The translations under genes and the position numbers were made by a program. A DNA stretch of 64,000 nt from Evansella sp. LMS18 (GTDB lineage: Bacteria; Bacillota; Bacilli; Bacillales; Salisediminibacteriaceae), in contig NZ_CP093301.1 in assembly GCF_024362785.1 (NCBI RefSeq), forward strand, positions 4,774,001 through 4,838,000, read 5' to 3'. The notes under the pieces were generated by a model that was not told the origin of the DNA, did no database searches, and saw nothing but the letters and a program-made list of their open reading frames with translations. Below, piece by piece: positions 46,116 through 55,794 of the stretch (its first letter is position 1; every line of letters begins with the position of its first letter).

Positions 46116-48025
46116 TATATCCCTCGATTCCTGGCAAAACTAAGTTCACTCATTTGCTGCAGACGCTTTGCAACAATTAAAGCTTCCCTGAGCTGTTTTT
46201 TCTCATCCTTTGTCAGCGATTGCGCAGACAGCTGGTTGGACAGCGTTTCCCGGGCAGATAGCTGCCTTAAATTTTCCCTGATTCGAAAAAAATGAAGGAA
46301 ATCCATTGCAAGCTTCGCGTTCTTTACATCCCTCGGGTGAAAAACTTCCAGCCGCTGAAGTTCAGCAAGGCGTTTTAATGTCCCTGTTTCTTTAACTCCA
46401 TACCTGATAGCAAATATCCGGACTCCGTTTACGATTTGCATTAAGGCTGACTTTTTTATATCCAGGTTTTTTTGCCGCCCTTTATAATTGATGCGCCCAA
46501 ATGGGTTTACAGGAACGCGGAAACGAATCGTATCTTTCATAAGCATCGCATGAAGAATTCTGCCCTGCTGAACTTTATCGGTAATCCTGTCCCTCAGCTG
46601 CTCAGCCAGTGCAAAATCCCCGTATACCGGCCTGTAGTCGATGAAGATAGTAAAATCCCTGACTTCTTCTGCATCTGTGTCTTTTACCCAGCGCTTTACT
46701 TCTTTATCCCATTCATTAATGCTTCTGGACCATTTCTTCTCTTTGGCCATCACACCTCCGGTACATTCCGGAAAACCAGCACGCATGAGCCCGCTGTTAA
46801 TTTTCCTGGCAAACCGCTGAAAGTAATCTGTAATTTGCTCATAATGGGGCAGATGCTCATAATTATCAAGAATAAACCCATTATCCTGGTCTGTGCTGAA
46901 TGCCTGTTCTTTTCTCCCCTGGCTTCCCATAACGATGAAACAGAAGTTTACCGGCGGCGGACCATGCCCCTCCTCTTTCATCTCCTGCAAAGCCAGTTTA
47001 ATAATCTGTCTGTGGATCAGATCATTGTAATTGGAAATAAACTCAGTCACCTCTGACGGATGGGTCCTTTCATTCAGGAGCTCTTCCGTGAATGTCTGGA
47101 ACTGTTTGTTGTTTTTCGGGGACAGCTTAAGTACTTTCTCGACAGAAGGAGCATTCTGCAAGGAATGAGCCATGGAAAGGTATCCGGAATTTTGCAGCTG
47201 CAGAAAAGATTCCGAGGTTAAGGTCCCTACTACTCTCGTTCCGTTAAGGACAGGTACGAGATCAGTCTGCTCATCCTTAAACAGAGGGAGCACTTCGTAA
47301 CTGAAGGCATCTTCCTGAACCGTTCTCGCCTCTTTGTCCATCCAGTTGTCTACTTTAGCGTCCGGTCCTTCTTTTATCAGCCCCCGGATTACTTGTGATT
47401 CAGTGAGCACACCAGCAATTTTACTATCCCTGGATACAGCCACAAGGCCTCTCGTTTTCCACTCGGAAAGAGTTTTTGCCGCTTCTCTCAGAGACCGGTC
47501 CGGCGATATAAAACGTGCTTTTTCCATGATTGTGTGGACTCTCGTCCGGAACAGCACGAGATTTTCTGTTTCAGGAACAGTACGCTCTCTTTTTATCTCA
47601 TCGTAGAGAGATTTCATCCTCTCCCCGATTTCCGTCAGAAGGATGTTCGAAAACTCCTGATTTTCTTTCATAACTTTTAAAAGAGCCTGTTTCCTGAAAA
47701 GAACCGCCTCGCAGTCCTCCATGGCCTGAACGGAAAAATTCATCTGTCCGCCGGCAAGAAGTATAAGCATTCCAATCAAGTCGCCGGGATAGTAAAAACG
47801 TACGGAAAATTGTTTTCCGTCACTTGTGTGGAGAACATTTTTCGCCAGACCTGACAGTAAAAAGAAAACCTCCACTTCATCATCTTCTTCGTGAAACAGA
47901 AATTCATTTTCCCTGAATGTAAAGCGTCTCGAATCCTTCGTAATTTCTTCAAATTGTTCGTCTGTGAGCAGCTCAAAAGGAAAAGTTTCTTTGATCACTT
48001 TTTTGTCTCTCAGTGTTTCAGGCAT
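46115..48025 (-). CDS. cNMP/CBS/DUF294 nucleotidyltransferase-like protein
   Basis: 636 residues with four parts: a cyclic-nucleotide-binding-like domain (about 15-140), a CBS pair (about 165-290), a DUF294 nucleotidyltransferase core (GSQGRKEQAFSTDQDNGF at 367-384 with Asp379 and Asp381 as metal ligands) and a helical C-terminal domain. It resembles sensor-gated GlnD-type enzymes. It starts 14 bp after mrfB and is coupled to the exonuclease gene. No catalytic residue appears missing. Confidence 0.88.
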   Translation of the reverse strand: MPETLRDKKVIKETFPFELLTDEQFEEITKDSRRFTFRENEFLFHEEDDEVEVFFLLSGLAKNVLHTSDGKQFSVRFYYPGDLIGMLILLAGGQMNFSVQAMEDCEAVLFRKQALLKVMKENQEFSNILLTEIGERMKSLYDEIKRERTVPETENLVLFRTRVHTIMEKARFISPDRSLREAAKTLSEWKTRGLVAVSRDSKIAGVLTESQVIRGLIKEGPDAKVDNWMDKEARTVQEDAFSYEVLPLFKDEQTDLVPVLNGTRVVGTLTSESFLQLQNSGYLSMAHSLQNAPSVEKVLKLSPKNNKQFQTFTEELLNERTHPSEVTEFISNYNDLIHRQIIKLALQEMKEEGHGPPPVNFCFIVMGSQGRKEQAFSTDQDNGFILDNYEHLPHYEQITDYFQRFARKINSGLMRAGFPECTGGVMAKEKKWSRSINEWDKEVKRWVKDTDAEEVRDFTIFIDYRPVYGDFALAEQLRDRITDKVQQGRILHAMLMKDTIRFRVPVNPFGRINYKGRQKNLDIKKSALMQIVNGVRIFAIRYGVKETGTLKRLAELQRLEVFHPRDVKNAKLAMDFLHFFRIRENLRQLSARETLSNQLSAQSLTKDEKKQLREALIVAKRLQQMSELSFARNRGI

Positions 48026-48039
48026 GTGTTCCTTCCCCC

Positions 48040-49344
48040 TTATCTTTTCCCTTCGAGTTTTCCTGCAAGCCTGGAGACCCGCTTTTCAGCAGCTTCAATC
48101 TGTTTTTTCACACTCCCTGTTAGCCGGCTTGAACTCTTGAGCTGCTCCAGCGCCTGGCGGGAATATTGGTAAGCGTCTGAGAAATTTTTCTCCTGATGCT
48201 CTGCGATTTTTGCCAGTTCTGTCCAGCTGTCCGGAAATGGCGTACTGCTTACGGCCAGAGCCCTGAGGAAGTTTTCTTTCGCGTTGTTTATATCTCCTTC
48301 TTTTTTCAGCAGGAGGCCGATCCTGTAATAAGCTTTCTCTCTGCCTGGACCTGAAAGCCCTGCTGCCTTTTCATAATGGACAAGAGCTCTCGAGGGAGAA
48401 CCTGTCTGCTCAAACCAGTGGCCAATCTGAAGGTGCTCCATCGCTGTCATTCCCTCTTTATACGTCAGATTAAGCCGCTTACTGATTTCCGCGTACAACT
48501 TTATCAGGGACCGGACATCCTGATCGTTATGCTCTATAATACCTGAAAGGATTTCCGGATCCTTCTCATTCAGATAGTCAAAGTATAAGAGAGGAGCCAT
48601 GCTTCCAGGTGTGTCATTTTCTCTTCGTACAGACAGCTTTTCCTGTTCCACAATGGATAAACGGCAGGAAGGCAGCTCATGTTTCCACAGTCTCCTCGCC
48701 GCATGAAGAAGGTCGATGTGCCCGAATGCAGGAAGTTTCGGTACTCTTTCCCTTACAAAAGCATGGCGGGATTTCACCTGGGGCCAGTCAAACGATTTAC
48801 CATTATAGCTGACTAAATAATCATCCTGGCTGAATTCCCTCAGAAAACCATACATGAATGCTGCCTCGGAGGCAGGGTCTCCAAGGATATGCTGTGTCAC
48901 CTCAATCCCTTCCTCCAGCAGTCTCGCATAACCGATCAGGAAGATGGAATTGCCTGCTCCTGTAGACAGACCCGTCGTTTCCGTGTCAAAGAACATCATA
49001 CGCTCCAGAGGAACATCACGGGAAGAGAGAGGGTGTTCCGTCTCCATGTTGTTCCACCATGCATGAACAGACTCCATATCTGATTTAAGTGTTTTGTTCT
49101 CCCCTGCAAAAGGATAGTACACTTTCCGCTGAAAGGAGGTTTCCCCCTCGAAATCAAAGGGCTGGAAATCAAGCTTTCCCCATTTTTCAGGAAGGTCGCT
49201 CCCTTTTTTGGGTGTATCTCGTTTATCGTTTTTCTCTCCGTTATTTTTCTTATCCTTAAGTTCATCTGCAGCGTCCTGATTATCCGCCTGTTTTTCAGTC
49301 TTAAGATGGCCCTTCATCCTCTGCAGCTTAGATTTTATGCTCAC
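48040..49344 (-). CDS. mrfB: Exonuclease MrfB (YprB)
   Basis: 434 residues. The DEDDh exonuclease core starts with FFDTETTGLS (Asp120, Glu122), then YNGKSFDWPQV (about 180) and HNDQDVRSL (about 252-260). The C-terminal about 120 residues are TPR-like. In B. subtilis MrfB degrades DNA after unhooking by the MrfA helicase in mitomycin-C repair independent of UvrABC. GTG start after GAGGAGG. Follows mrfA by 91 bp. Confidence 0.9.
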   Translation of the reverse strand: MSIKSKLQRMKGHLKTEKQADNQDAADELKDKKNNGEKNDKRDTPKKGSDLPEKWGKLDFQPFDFEGETSFQRKVYYPFAGENKTLKSDMESVHAWWNNMETEHPLSSRDVPLERMMFFDTETTGLSTGAGNSIFLIGYARLLEEGIEVTQHILGDPASEAAFMYGFLREFSQDDYLVSYNGKSFDWPQVKSRHAFVRERVPKLPAFGHIDLLHAARRLWKHELPSCRLSIVEQEKLSVRRENDTPGSMAPLLYFDYLNEKDPEILSGIIEHNDQDVRSLIKLYAEISKRLNLTYKEGMTAMEHLQIGHWFEQTGSPSRALVHYEKAAGLSGPGREKAYYRIGLLLKKEGDINNAKENFLRALAVSSTPFPDSWTELAKIAEHQEKNFSDAYQYSRQALEQLKSSSRLTGSVKKQIEAAEKRVSRLAGKLEGKR

Positions 49345-49435
49345 ACAAACACCTCCTCGTTTCAGTTTCGTCTCTTCTTAATTGCTCTGTTAAACTTTGT
49401 TGTTGGTTTTCACTACAGGACACTCATTGCCGCAG

Positions 49436-51700
49436 TTACATACATCCCTTCAACAGTTTCCTGACCGACTTTTTCATATTTCCTTCATCTCCTGCCCCAG
49501 CAACACCGATACATGACGGACAGCCTTCTTCGCATGGACAGGCGTATAAATAATCCACTGCTTCTGCAATGATCGCATCCATTTGTTTAAAAATCGTTTC
49601 ACTAAGTCCAATTCCCCCCGGGTAGCGGTCGTATAAAAACACAGTCGGCTTCTGGGAATGAACTGCTTTCACTTCCGGCACAGCATGGAGGTCGTTTTTA
49701 TCACACATTACCCGTACACAGGAAACATGCTGAAGTACATGGGCAATACCGATTAAGATTTGTTCAAGAACCTTTTCGTCAATATCCTCCAGCTCCTCCG
49801 GCGGAAACGACAGGGCAATTCCGTTTGTATGCAGCTCCTGTTCTGGGAGGTGTATAGGGCCTGAGCCAATGTTCTCAAATGTCTCGAGCTTTATTTTTTT
49901 GAAAATAGTAGCCATTGCAGTAACCATCATATCGCCGTATTCCAGCATGCTGTTACCTGCCTGTTTTTCCTTATCAATTTCAAGCACCTTGAGCTGCACT
50001 GCAAGGTTCGCATCTGTGAAATATTCCACATCCACTTCCCTTACGTAAGCCTTCTTTTCATCCCAGTCCAGGTATTCCACCTGGTGCTGGACGCCTTCAT
50101 GGAGGTAAATCGCTTCATCATGCAGCAGAGTCAACGCACTGAAAGTATCCATTTCCCCAATAACACGGTGCTTCTCCACGTATGTCTGGTCGATGATGAC
50201 GACGTTTTCCTGTGCCGCCGAACGAAGACTGATGTTATGGGCAGGGAAAGCATCATTCATCCAGAACCATTTATTCTTCATTTCATGAAGCACCCGCTCT
50301 TCAGCAAGGTAATCAAGGATCTCTTCCACTTCCACTCCGTCAAAAGAATCCCCCCGCTCAAAAGGAAGCTCATAGGCAGCGCATTTCAAGTGATCTACAA
50401 GGATAATCAGATTGTCTTTATTTATTCTCGCGGTTTCCGGCGAACCTCCGAAGAAAAACTCCGGATGCTGGAAAATATACTGGTCGAGGGGATTCGAGTT
50501 GGCGACCATGATTACAACAGATTCATCCTGCCGCCTCCCTGCCCGCCCGGCCTGCTGCCAGCTCGACGCAACAGAACCTGGGTAACCGTTCATGACACAA
50601 ACCTGCAGCTGGCCGATATCAACACCAAGCTCCAGTGCATTTGTGCTCACTACCCCGACCGTTTCTCCGCTTCGTAAGCTTCGTTCGATTTCCCTCCGCT
50701 GGTTCGGGAGATATCCTCCCCTGTATCCGCGTATTGATTTCCGGCTCAGTTCTTTTTTCACCAGTTCCTGAAGGTGGCTGAGGATTATTTCCACGCTGAC
50801 TCTGCTCCTGGAAAAAACAATCGTCTGGATCTTTTCCTTCAGGAAGTTTGCAGCGATTTCATTAACAACACGCGTAGAACTTTTTCTGATATTCAACTGT
50901 TTATTAACAACCGGAGGGTTGTACAGTACAAAATGCTTCTTACCTTTAGGAGCACCGTTATTATTGATTAACTGCACATTTTCCCCTGTAAGCTCCTCAC
51001 TAAGCTCCCGGGGATTGGCAATCGTCGCGGATGTGCAGATAAAAGTCGGATTGCTTCCGTAATAGTTACAAATGCGTTTCAGCCGGCGTACCACATTCGC
51101 CACATGGGACCCGAAAACACCGCGGTACGTGTGAAGCTCGTCAATCACTACTGTTTCCAGATTTTCAAACAGGGATATCCATTTTGTGTGGTGCGGAAGA
51201 ATTGCCGAATGGAGCATATCCGGGTTCGTAATAACGATATGCCCCGCCTTCCGTACAATCTGGCGGATGTTCGCCGGTGTATCCCCGTCATAGGTGTAAC
51301 TATTAATGCCAACATCTATTTCATCGATAAATTCGTTTATTTCACTTTTCTGGTCCTGGGCCAGCGCTTTCGTTGGAAATAAATACAGCGCTCTTGAATC
51401 AGGCTTGTCCAGAATGCGTTGTATAACAGGCAGGTTATAACATAATGTTTTTCCTGAAGCGGTCGGCGTGACAGCAGTAATATTCTTTTTCCCGCTCACA
51501 ACCGCATCAAAAGCACTTGCCTGGTGTGTATATAAAGAATCAATACCCCGCTTACGCAGCGCGGCCTTAATTTTTTCATTCATAGCCTCCGGAAATGGGG
51601 CATATTTTGCTTCTTCTTCCGGGATTTGATGCCAGTGTGTAACATGCTCGTCCCGTTTCAGTTCTGCTATTAGATCCTGTAAGCTTTTTTTGCCAAACAT
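49436..51700 (-). CDS. mrfA: DEAD/DEAH-box helicase MrfA (YprA)
   Basis: About 754 residues from the ATG after GTGGAGGGG. Walker A lies in TPTASGKTLCYN (about 79-90), the DELH box in VIDELHTYRG (about 187-196), motif III-like CTSATIANP, and motif VI QQAGRAGRRQDES (about 390-402). The C-terminal DUF1998 domain ends in a four-Cys site (Cys721, 723, 727, 730 in ACPCEEGCPSC). It is a 3'-5' DNA helicase for crosslink repair, working with MrfB. First gene of the operon mrfA-mrfB-DUF294-exonuclease. Confidence 0.93.
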   Translation of the reverse strand: MFGKKSLQDLIAELKRDEHVTHWHQIPEEEAKYAPFPEAMNEKIKAALRKRGIDSLYTHQASAFDAVVSGKKNITAVTPTASGKTLCYNLPVIQRILDKPDSRALYLFPTKALAQDQKSEINEFIDEIDVGINSYTYDGDTPANIRQIVRKAGHIVITNPDMLHSAILPHHTKWISLFENLETVVIDELHTYRGVFGSHVANVVRRLKRICNYYGSNPTFICTSATIANPRELSEELTGENVQLINNNGAPKGKKHFVLYNPPVVNKQLNIRKSSTRVVNEIAANFLKEKIQTIVFSRSRVSVEIILSHLQELVKKELSRKSIRGYRGGYLPNQRREIERSLRSGETVGVVSTNALELGVDIGQLQVCVMNGYPGSVASSWQQAGRAGRRQDESVVIMVANSNPLDQYIFQHPEFFFGGSPETARINKDNLIILVDHLKCAAYELPFERGDSFDGVEVEEILDYLAEERVLHEMKNKWFWMNDAFPAHNISLRSAAQENVVIIDQTYVEKHRVIGEMDTFSALTLLHDEAIYLHEGVQHQVEYLDWDEKKAYVREVDVEYFTDANLAVQLKVLEIDKEKQAGNSMLEYGDMMVTAMATIFKKIKLETFENIGSGPIHLPEQELHTNGIALSFPPEELEDIDEKVLEQILIGIAHVLQHVSCVRVMCDKNDLHAVPEVKAVHSQKPTVFLYDRYPGGIGLSETIFKQMDAIIAEAVDYLYACPCEEGCPSCIGVAGAGDEGNMKKSVRKLLKGCM

Positions 51701-51799
51701 TTTATCCCCTCCACCGTATCTTTTTATTATAGCGAATGCACGTTTGGCTGACAAAAGGAAAAATGCTTATACTGGCGGCTTGATGAAACGAGGGGCAGG

Positions 51800-52095
51800 A
51801 AAAAAGCACTATTCTGTGTAGGAGGTGGATTTTGAGAGCTGAGGATCCGTTCCGTTGGTAAGCACAGCGCTTGCGGTCCCTAATTCTTTTTAATGGTTAA
51901 AAAAGGCGCTTTCAGCATGTGTAACTGTTCCTCGTTCCTTTATTAGCAGGAAATATGATGATTCCAGGGGGGAAACGGGTGAATAGCGGAACCAGGATCC
52001 GAAAAAAATTAAAAACAAGGATTTTAACTGAATAACGGAATGAGGAACCGATCCGCAGGTAAACGGAGCGCTTGTAAATTTCCAGGAGACCCTCG
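51800..52095. repeat. Degenerate GAATAACGGAA / ACCGATCCG intergenic repeats
   Basis: In this gene-free stretch, GTGAATAGCGGAACCAGGATCCG and CTGAATAACGGAATGAGGAACC units (split here: GAATARCGGAA plus GGATCCG or CGATCCG) recur with inverted copies such as GAGGATCCGTTCCG and CGGTCCCTAATTC. The pattern resembles the repeats at 22.6-22.8 kb. Confidence 0.45.
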
Positions 52096-52111
52096 CCATG
52101 TATATAAAACA

Positions 52112-52149
52112 AACAAAACACCTGGATAATAAAACCCAGGCGTTTTGTT
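52112..52149 (-). terminator. Terminator of the CapA-like gene
   Basis: AACAAAACACCTGG / CCCAGGCGTTTTGTT stem with a loop of about 9 nt. Confidence 0.8.
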
Positions 52150-52166
52150 AACTTTTGATAAACATC

Positions 52167-53345
52167 TTATCTTAAATTAATAATTTCAAAACCTTCTATC
52201 CTTACATCAAATGAAACCCTCTCAAGCTTATCGAGGATTTGCTGCTCTTCTGCAGAAGACAGGGGAATAATCTGGTCGTCTTTAATATAATAAGGTTTAA
52301 ACTCCATTGTAATCTCATCTTCATGAAGCGTTAAAGTCAACAGCCCTGTTTCCGCACTGTTCCCGCTCACATAATCCGGGAACAGAAAGTTACCGAGAGA
52401 ATAAGCAACAGGAATGCCTTCATAATACTCGAAGCCCTGCAGCCAGTGTGGATGGTGCCCCACGATGGCGTCGACTCCCGCTTCGGCCAGCTTCTTTACA
52501 TAGTGTTTCTGGTATTCTGCAGGTATGTCCGTCTGCTCAATTCCCCAGTGTATGTACAGAATCAAATGGTCTGCACCCTCTTTTTCTTTTTCCACCTTTT
52601 CCAGAAGATACTCAAGGTCGTAAGCACCAGCTATCCCAGCCCGCGTGTTTGCATCGAAAGTGTACCATTTCGGGCTTGGCACAAAGCGTGACGCCGCCAT
52701 GATCCTGATTGTCTGTCCGTTAATAGTGTATGTCTGCCCGGAAAATGCTTCCTCTATCGTTGTTCCCGCACCGACATAATCCATGCCATATTCCTCTATA
52801 TACTCCATAGAATCCAGCAGTCCTTCTTCGCCGAAATCGAGGGCATGATTATTTGCTAAAGAAACAAGGTCGAACCCGGCGTTCTTCAACCCTTCCAGGT
52901 GTTCAGGATTAGATTTAAAATTAAAACGCTGAGAAAGATCTTTATAGCTGTCATCTCTTGTGGTTATTGCCGTTTCCAGATTTGCCACCGCCAGGTCAGC
53001 CTGCTGCAGCTCCTCTTTCACATGAATAAAAGGATAGTCTGCGCCTTTTTCATTCATGGTTTCTTTTACTGACCAGTCCATCATTAAATCCCCGGTAAAA
53101 GTAATCCTGACAGGCTCTGTGTTTCTGCTCCAGGCAAATTCGGCTTTTCCATGGACAGGATTCTTTCTTTCCGCCATGTCTGCCGCATTTAATACAGAGA
53201 CCTCTCTTGATTCCGTGGCAGGCTGCCAGTATATCGCAAGCATGACTAATACTGAAACTAACATTAATAATGTACTAATCTTGGCAGGAAATGCCCAGTT
53301 ATTCTTCTTCCTCCGGCCTTGTCTTGTTTCCACTCCGCTTCTCAT
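52167..53345 (-). CDS. CapA family metallophosphatase-like protein
   Basis: 392 residues. One N-terminal hydrophobic segment (about 18-41) anchors it, and the rest is outside. The calcineurin-like core has TFTGDLMMDWS (about 80-90), SLANNHALDFGEEG (about 165-178), YIHWGIEQ (about 260-267) and VGHHPHWLQGFE (about 290-301). CapA proteins take part in poly-gamma-glutamate export or related envelope polymers; no capBC genes are here, so the polymer is unknown. Confidence 0.87.
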   Translation of the reverse strand: MRSGVETRQGRRKKNNWAFPAKISTLLMLVSVLVMLAIYWQPATESREVSVLNAADMAERKNPVHGKAEFAWSRNTEPVRITFTGDLMMDWSVKETMNEKGADYPFIHVKEELQQADLAVANLETAITTRDDSYKDLSQRFNFKSNPEHLEGLKNAGFDLVSLANNHALDFGEEGLLDSMEYIEEYGMDYVGAGTTIEEAFSGQTYTINGQTIRIMAASRFVPSPKWYTFDANTRAGIAGAYDLEYLLEKVEKEKEGADHLILYIHWGIEQTDIPAEYQKHYVKKLAEAGVDAIVGHHPHWLQGFEYYEGIPVAYSLGNFLFPDYVSGNSAETGLLTLTLHEDEITMEFKPYYIKDDQIIPLSSAEEQQILDKLERVSFDVRIEGFEIINLR

Positions 53346-53659
53346 CTCATTTCCAATAAATTTTTCAAGTACTTCTCTTCACTTCATATAGATTACATTT
53401 CTTATATTTTACTATAATTCCATAACGGGAAGTTTTATTTTTTTATGTTTCTAATAGCTTTTTCTGGCCTCCTAGAATACTTTAACTGCAAAATCCAGCA
53501 AGTGTATGTATCTGTCCGTTAATATTCGGTTCTTTCACCTCTCCTTTTCCTAATACGGTATGTGAAACATTAAGTCAAGGGATAAAGAAACAGAAAACAA
53601 GCCTGCCTTCTGAATCGGCAGACTTATTCACCGTAATTTTATTATGTTAACTAATTCAG
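53346..53659. other. Intergenic region between CapA-like and deacetylase genes
   Basis: 314 bp. It holds a TACGGTATGTGAAACA motif near 53553, also seen at 36.96 and 40.21 kb, and the deacetylase terminator at 53599-53625. No gene. Confidence 0.5.
53599..53625 (-). terminator. Terminator of the polysaccharide deacetylase gene
   Basis: AAGTCTGCC / GGCAGGCTT stem (minus strand, one mismatch region), T-rich after. Confidence 0.65.
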
Positions 53660-54538
53660 TTACTTCCTGAAGGGAATACCAAATAATTCCGGAATGGTCA
53701 CAAACTCCAGGCCCTGTTCCTGAAGAGCAGGGATAATCTGCCGCAGGGCTTCCACAGTGCCTGTCCTGTCTCCATCTGATTCTGCACCATCATGCATAAG
53801 GATAACCGAACCTTGTCCACTGTTGCTTATAACGTTGTAAGCTGTCTCCTCTGCCGGCCGTTCACGCCAGTCCAGGGAATCCACCGACCACCCTACAACG
53901 GTATAATCCATCTCACCAAGTGCTTCCACCAGCTCATTATAGAGAAATCCATATGGCGCCCTGAACAACTTTGTTCTGTAGCCGATAATGTCTGCTAACG
54001 CATCTTCCGTCCGGGAAACTTCTGTCCTTAATGTTGCGACATCTCCTTCTTCCACGAGATTTGGATGAAAGTATGTATGGTTGCCCACAATATGGCCTTC
54101 ATCAATTATCCTTCTCGTTAACTCGGGGTTTGCTTCCGCTCTCGCCCCCATTACAAAAAATGTAGCCTGGACGCCATATTCACTAAGAACATCAAGAATT
54201 TGAGGTGTAAATCTCGGATCCGGCCCGTCATCAAACGTTAAAGCAACTTTATTTTCTGTTTCCGGCCCTCTCAGCACAACTATCTCCGGGTAGCGCTGCT
54301 GCAGAACGATATTTGAAACAGGGTTGCGGGGCCGCTCTGTCAATTCCGGGCCGCCCTCAGGGTCAGGCAGTTCATTCTGCCTCTCTTCAGGATTGTTTTT
54401 ATCTTTATTCCACCACCATTGCTGTCTGCTGTCTTTATCAGACAGGTTTTCCGCAGAAACAACAGCCGGTCCTGCAGCCTGAAAACAGAGCACTGCCACT
54501 ATGGCCCAGAGGACTATTTTCATTTTTTTCTGATTCAC
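53660..54538 (-). CDS. Polysaccharide deacetylase (NodB domain)
   Basis: About 292 residues, exported by an N-terminal signal (about 8-28). The CE4 NodB motifs are complete: VALTFDDGPDPRFT (metal Asp, catalytic Asp), GNHTYFHPN (H-x3-H), FRAPYGF and VILMHDG. It removes acetyl groups from peptidoglycan or another glycan. The GTG at 54538 has better spacing to AGGAG than the ATG at 54547. The region between signal and catalytic domain is polar and Pro/Asn-rich. Confidence 0.9.
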   Translation of the reverse strand: MNQKKMKIVLWAIVAVLCFQAAGPAVVSAENLSDKDSRQQWWWNKDKNNPEERQNELPDPEGGPELTERPRNPVSNIVLQQRYPEIVVLRGPETENKVALTFDDGPDPRFTPQILDVLSEYGVQATFFVMGARAEANPELTRRIIDEGHIVGNHTYFHPNLVEEGDVATLRTEVSRTEDALADIIGYRTKLFRAPYGFLYNELVEALGEMDYTVVGWSVDSLDWRERPAEETAYNVISNSGQGSVILMHDGAESDGDRTGTVEALRQIIPALQEQGLEFVTIPELFGIPFRK

Positions 54539-54614
54539 ACACTTCATCTCCTGTCAGATTAGTAAAAACTGAAATCCTTCCATACTTTCATTATTTTTTG
54601 TGTAATCACAGTTT

Positions 54615-55124
54615 TTATTCATCTACATCTTTCAAAGTGCTTTCAGAAGAAGACTTCCCGCTTTTTTTCAGCACAGAAATGCTTCCATCGGTCTCCAGAA
54701 TCACCGCTTCCACATCCTCAAGCGCAGAAATCCCCGAGGTGCGGGCAGCCTGATAAATCTCCGTTTCATGGATTCTCTCTTTTTTCATAGCCTCCCTTAA
54801 AAATTCGCCCTTGGAATACAGGAGTACTGGCTGAGATTTAATCATCCGGTTCACAAAGTTAACTCTTACCGCCAGCCAGGCAACAATATACTGGAGAAAA
54901 ACAAGAAGAAATAATGCAAATACACCCTCAGGCAAAGAAATATCCTTGTCCAGCAGAACAGTGGCAAGGGTGGAACCAAGCGCTACAGTGACGATCAGGT
55001 CAAAGGCGTTCATTTTTGACAAGGTGCGTTTTCCTGAAACCCTTAAAAAAATAATTAATATTATATAAGACAATATTCCGACTATAGCTATTCTTACTAA
55101 TTCGTTTAACTCTGCATCAAACAT
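54615..55124 (-). CDS. DUF421 (YetF family) membrane protein
   Basis: 169 residues. Three hydrophobic segments (about 10-28, 38-58, 62-82) precede a soluble domain with SQPVLLYSKGEFLREAMKKERI (about 97-118) and SALEDVEAVILETDGSISVLKKS (about 133-155), the DUF421 pattern. Members occur widely in spore formers; the function is unknown. The C-terminal Ser/Asp-rich tail is longer than usual. GGGGGAATAA upstream. Confidence 0.85.
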   Translation of the reverse strand: MFDAELNELVRIAIVGILSYIILIIFLRVSGKRTLSKMNAFDLIVTVALGSTLATVLLDKDISLPEGVFALFLLVFLQYIVAWLAVRVNFVNRMIKSQPVLLYSKGEFLREAMKKERIHETEIYQAARTSGISALEDVEAVILETDGSISVLKKSGKSSSESTLKDVDE

Positions 55125-55313
55125 TTTTATTCCCCCATTTCACGTATTCTGTCCACCCTGGCTAATACATTCCCTTTAGCTTTATGGATTTAACATGCAC
55201 ATCCATGACAGAGATGCGTCTTAACATGAAAGGAAGAGGTTTCGCGTGTGCCCATGCCCGCTATCTCAAAAAAAAGAAGGCACCCCTTTTCCTGCAGGCG
55301 CCATCTAAACTAA

Positions 55314-55487
55314 CTACTTGTCCGGATTTGTTAATATATCGATGTTTCTGTTTCTTTCTCCTCCATCTGACAGCTCTTCGGAAAACTCGGTCTCTCTTTT
55401 CTTGCTTTTCGGAACAAATTTAGATGCCTTCAAGTCAGCAGAAGTTAAATTCATATTAGGTGCAGCTTCCTCATTCCATTTTCTCAT
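55314..55487 (-). CDS. Small hypothetical protein, 57 residues
   Basis: Starts at an ATG after AGAAGGAGGGG and reads MRKWNEEAAPNMNLTSADLKASKF followed by a Lys/Glu/Asp-rich tail. No hydrophobic segment. The strong ribosome site makes it a likely real gene. I recognise no family; small charged proteins of this sort include spore-associated ones. Confidence 0.55.
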   Translation of the reverse strand: MRKWNEEAAPNMNLTSADLKASKFVPKSKKRETEFSEELSDGGERNRNIDILTNPDK

Positions 55488-55656
55488 TGTATATCCCCTC
55501 CTTCTATAATTTTTCAGCTGGCGTTCTGGCTGCTGTTCCATCCTGTACACTAAAAGCCGGCTGCACTTTTAGCATGCCCCCGTGAGTGTAAAGGAATAAT
55601 CTTTCCCCTATGTTGGAAACCTGTGTTTAATACATTCAGAGGAGGAATAAAAAACG

Positions 55657-55788
55657 ATGCCGTACAGATCTGAAAAACAATACAAAGCCATTGGGAAACC
55701 TCTTCGGGGCAGCGGTATTAAGGCAACTTACGAATATACATCAGGGAACCAGACAAAAGAAAAGCGCCATAAAAACGAAAAAACTTAA
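55657..55788 (+). CDS. Small basic hypothetical protein, 43 residues
   Basis: ATG after AGAGGAGGAA; the product is Lys/Arg-rich (MPYRSEKQYKAIGKPLRG ... KEKRHKNEKT) without hydrophobic stretch. Expressed from its own region between two divergent units. It might be a nucleic-acid-binding or spore protein; no family recognised. Good site and clean frame, but short. Confidence 0.5.
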   Translation: MPYRSEKQYKAIGKPLRGSGIKATYEYTSGNQTKEKRHKNEKT

Positions 55789-55794
55789 CAACTT

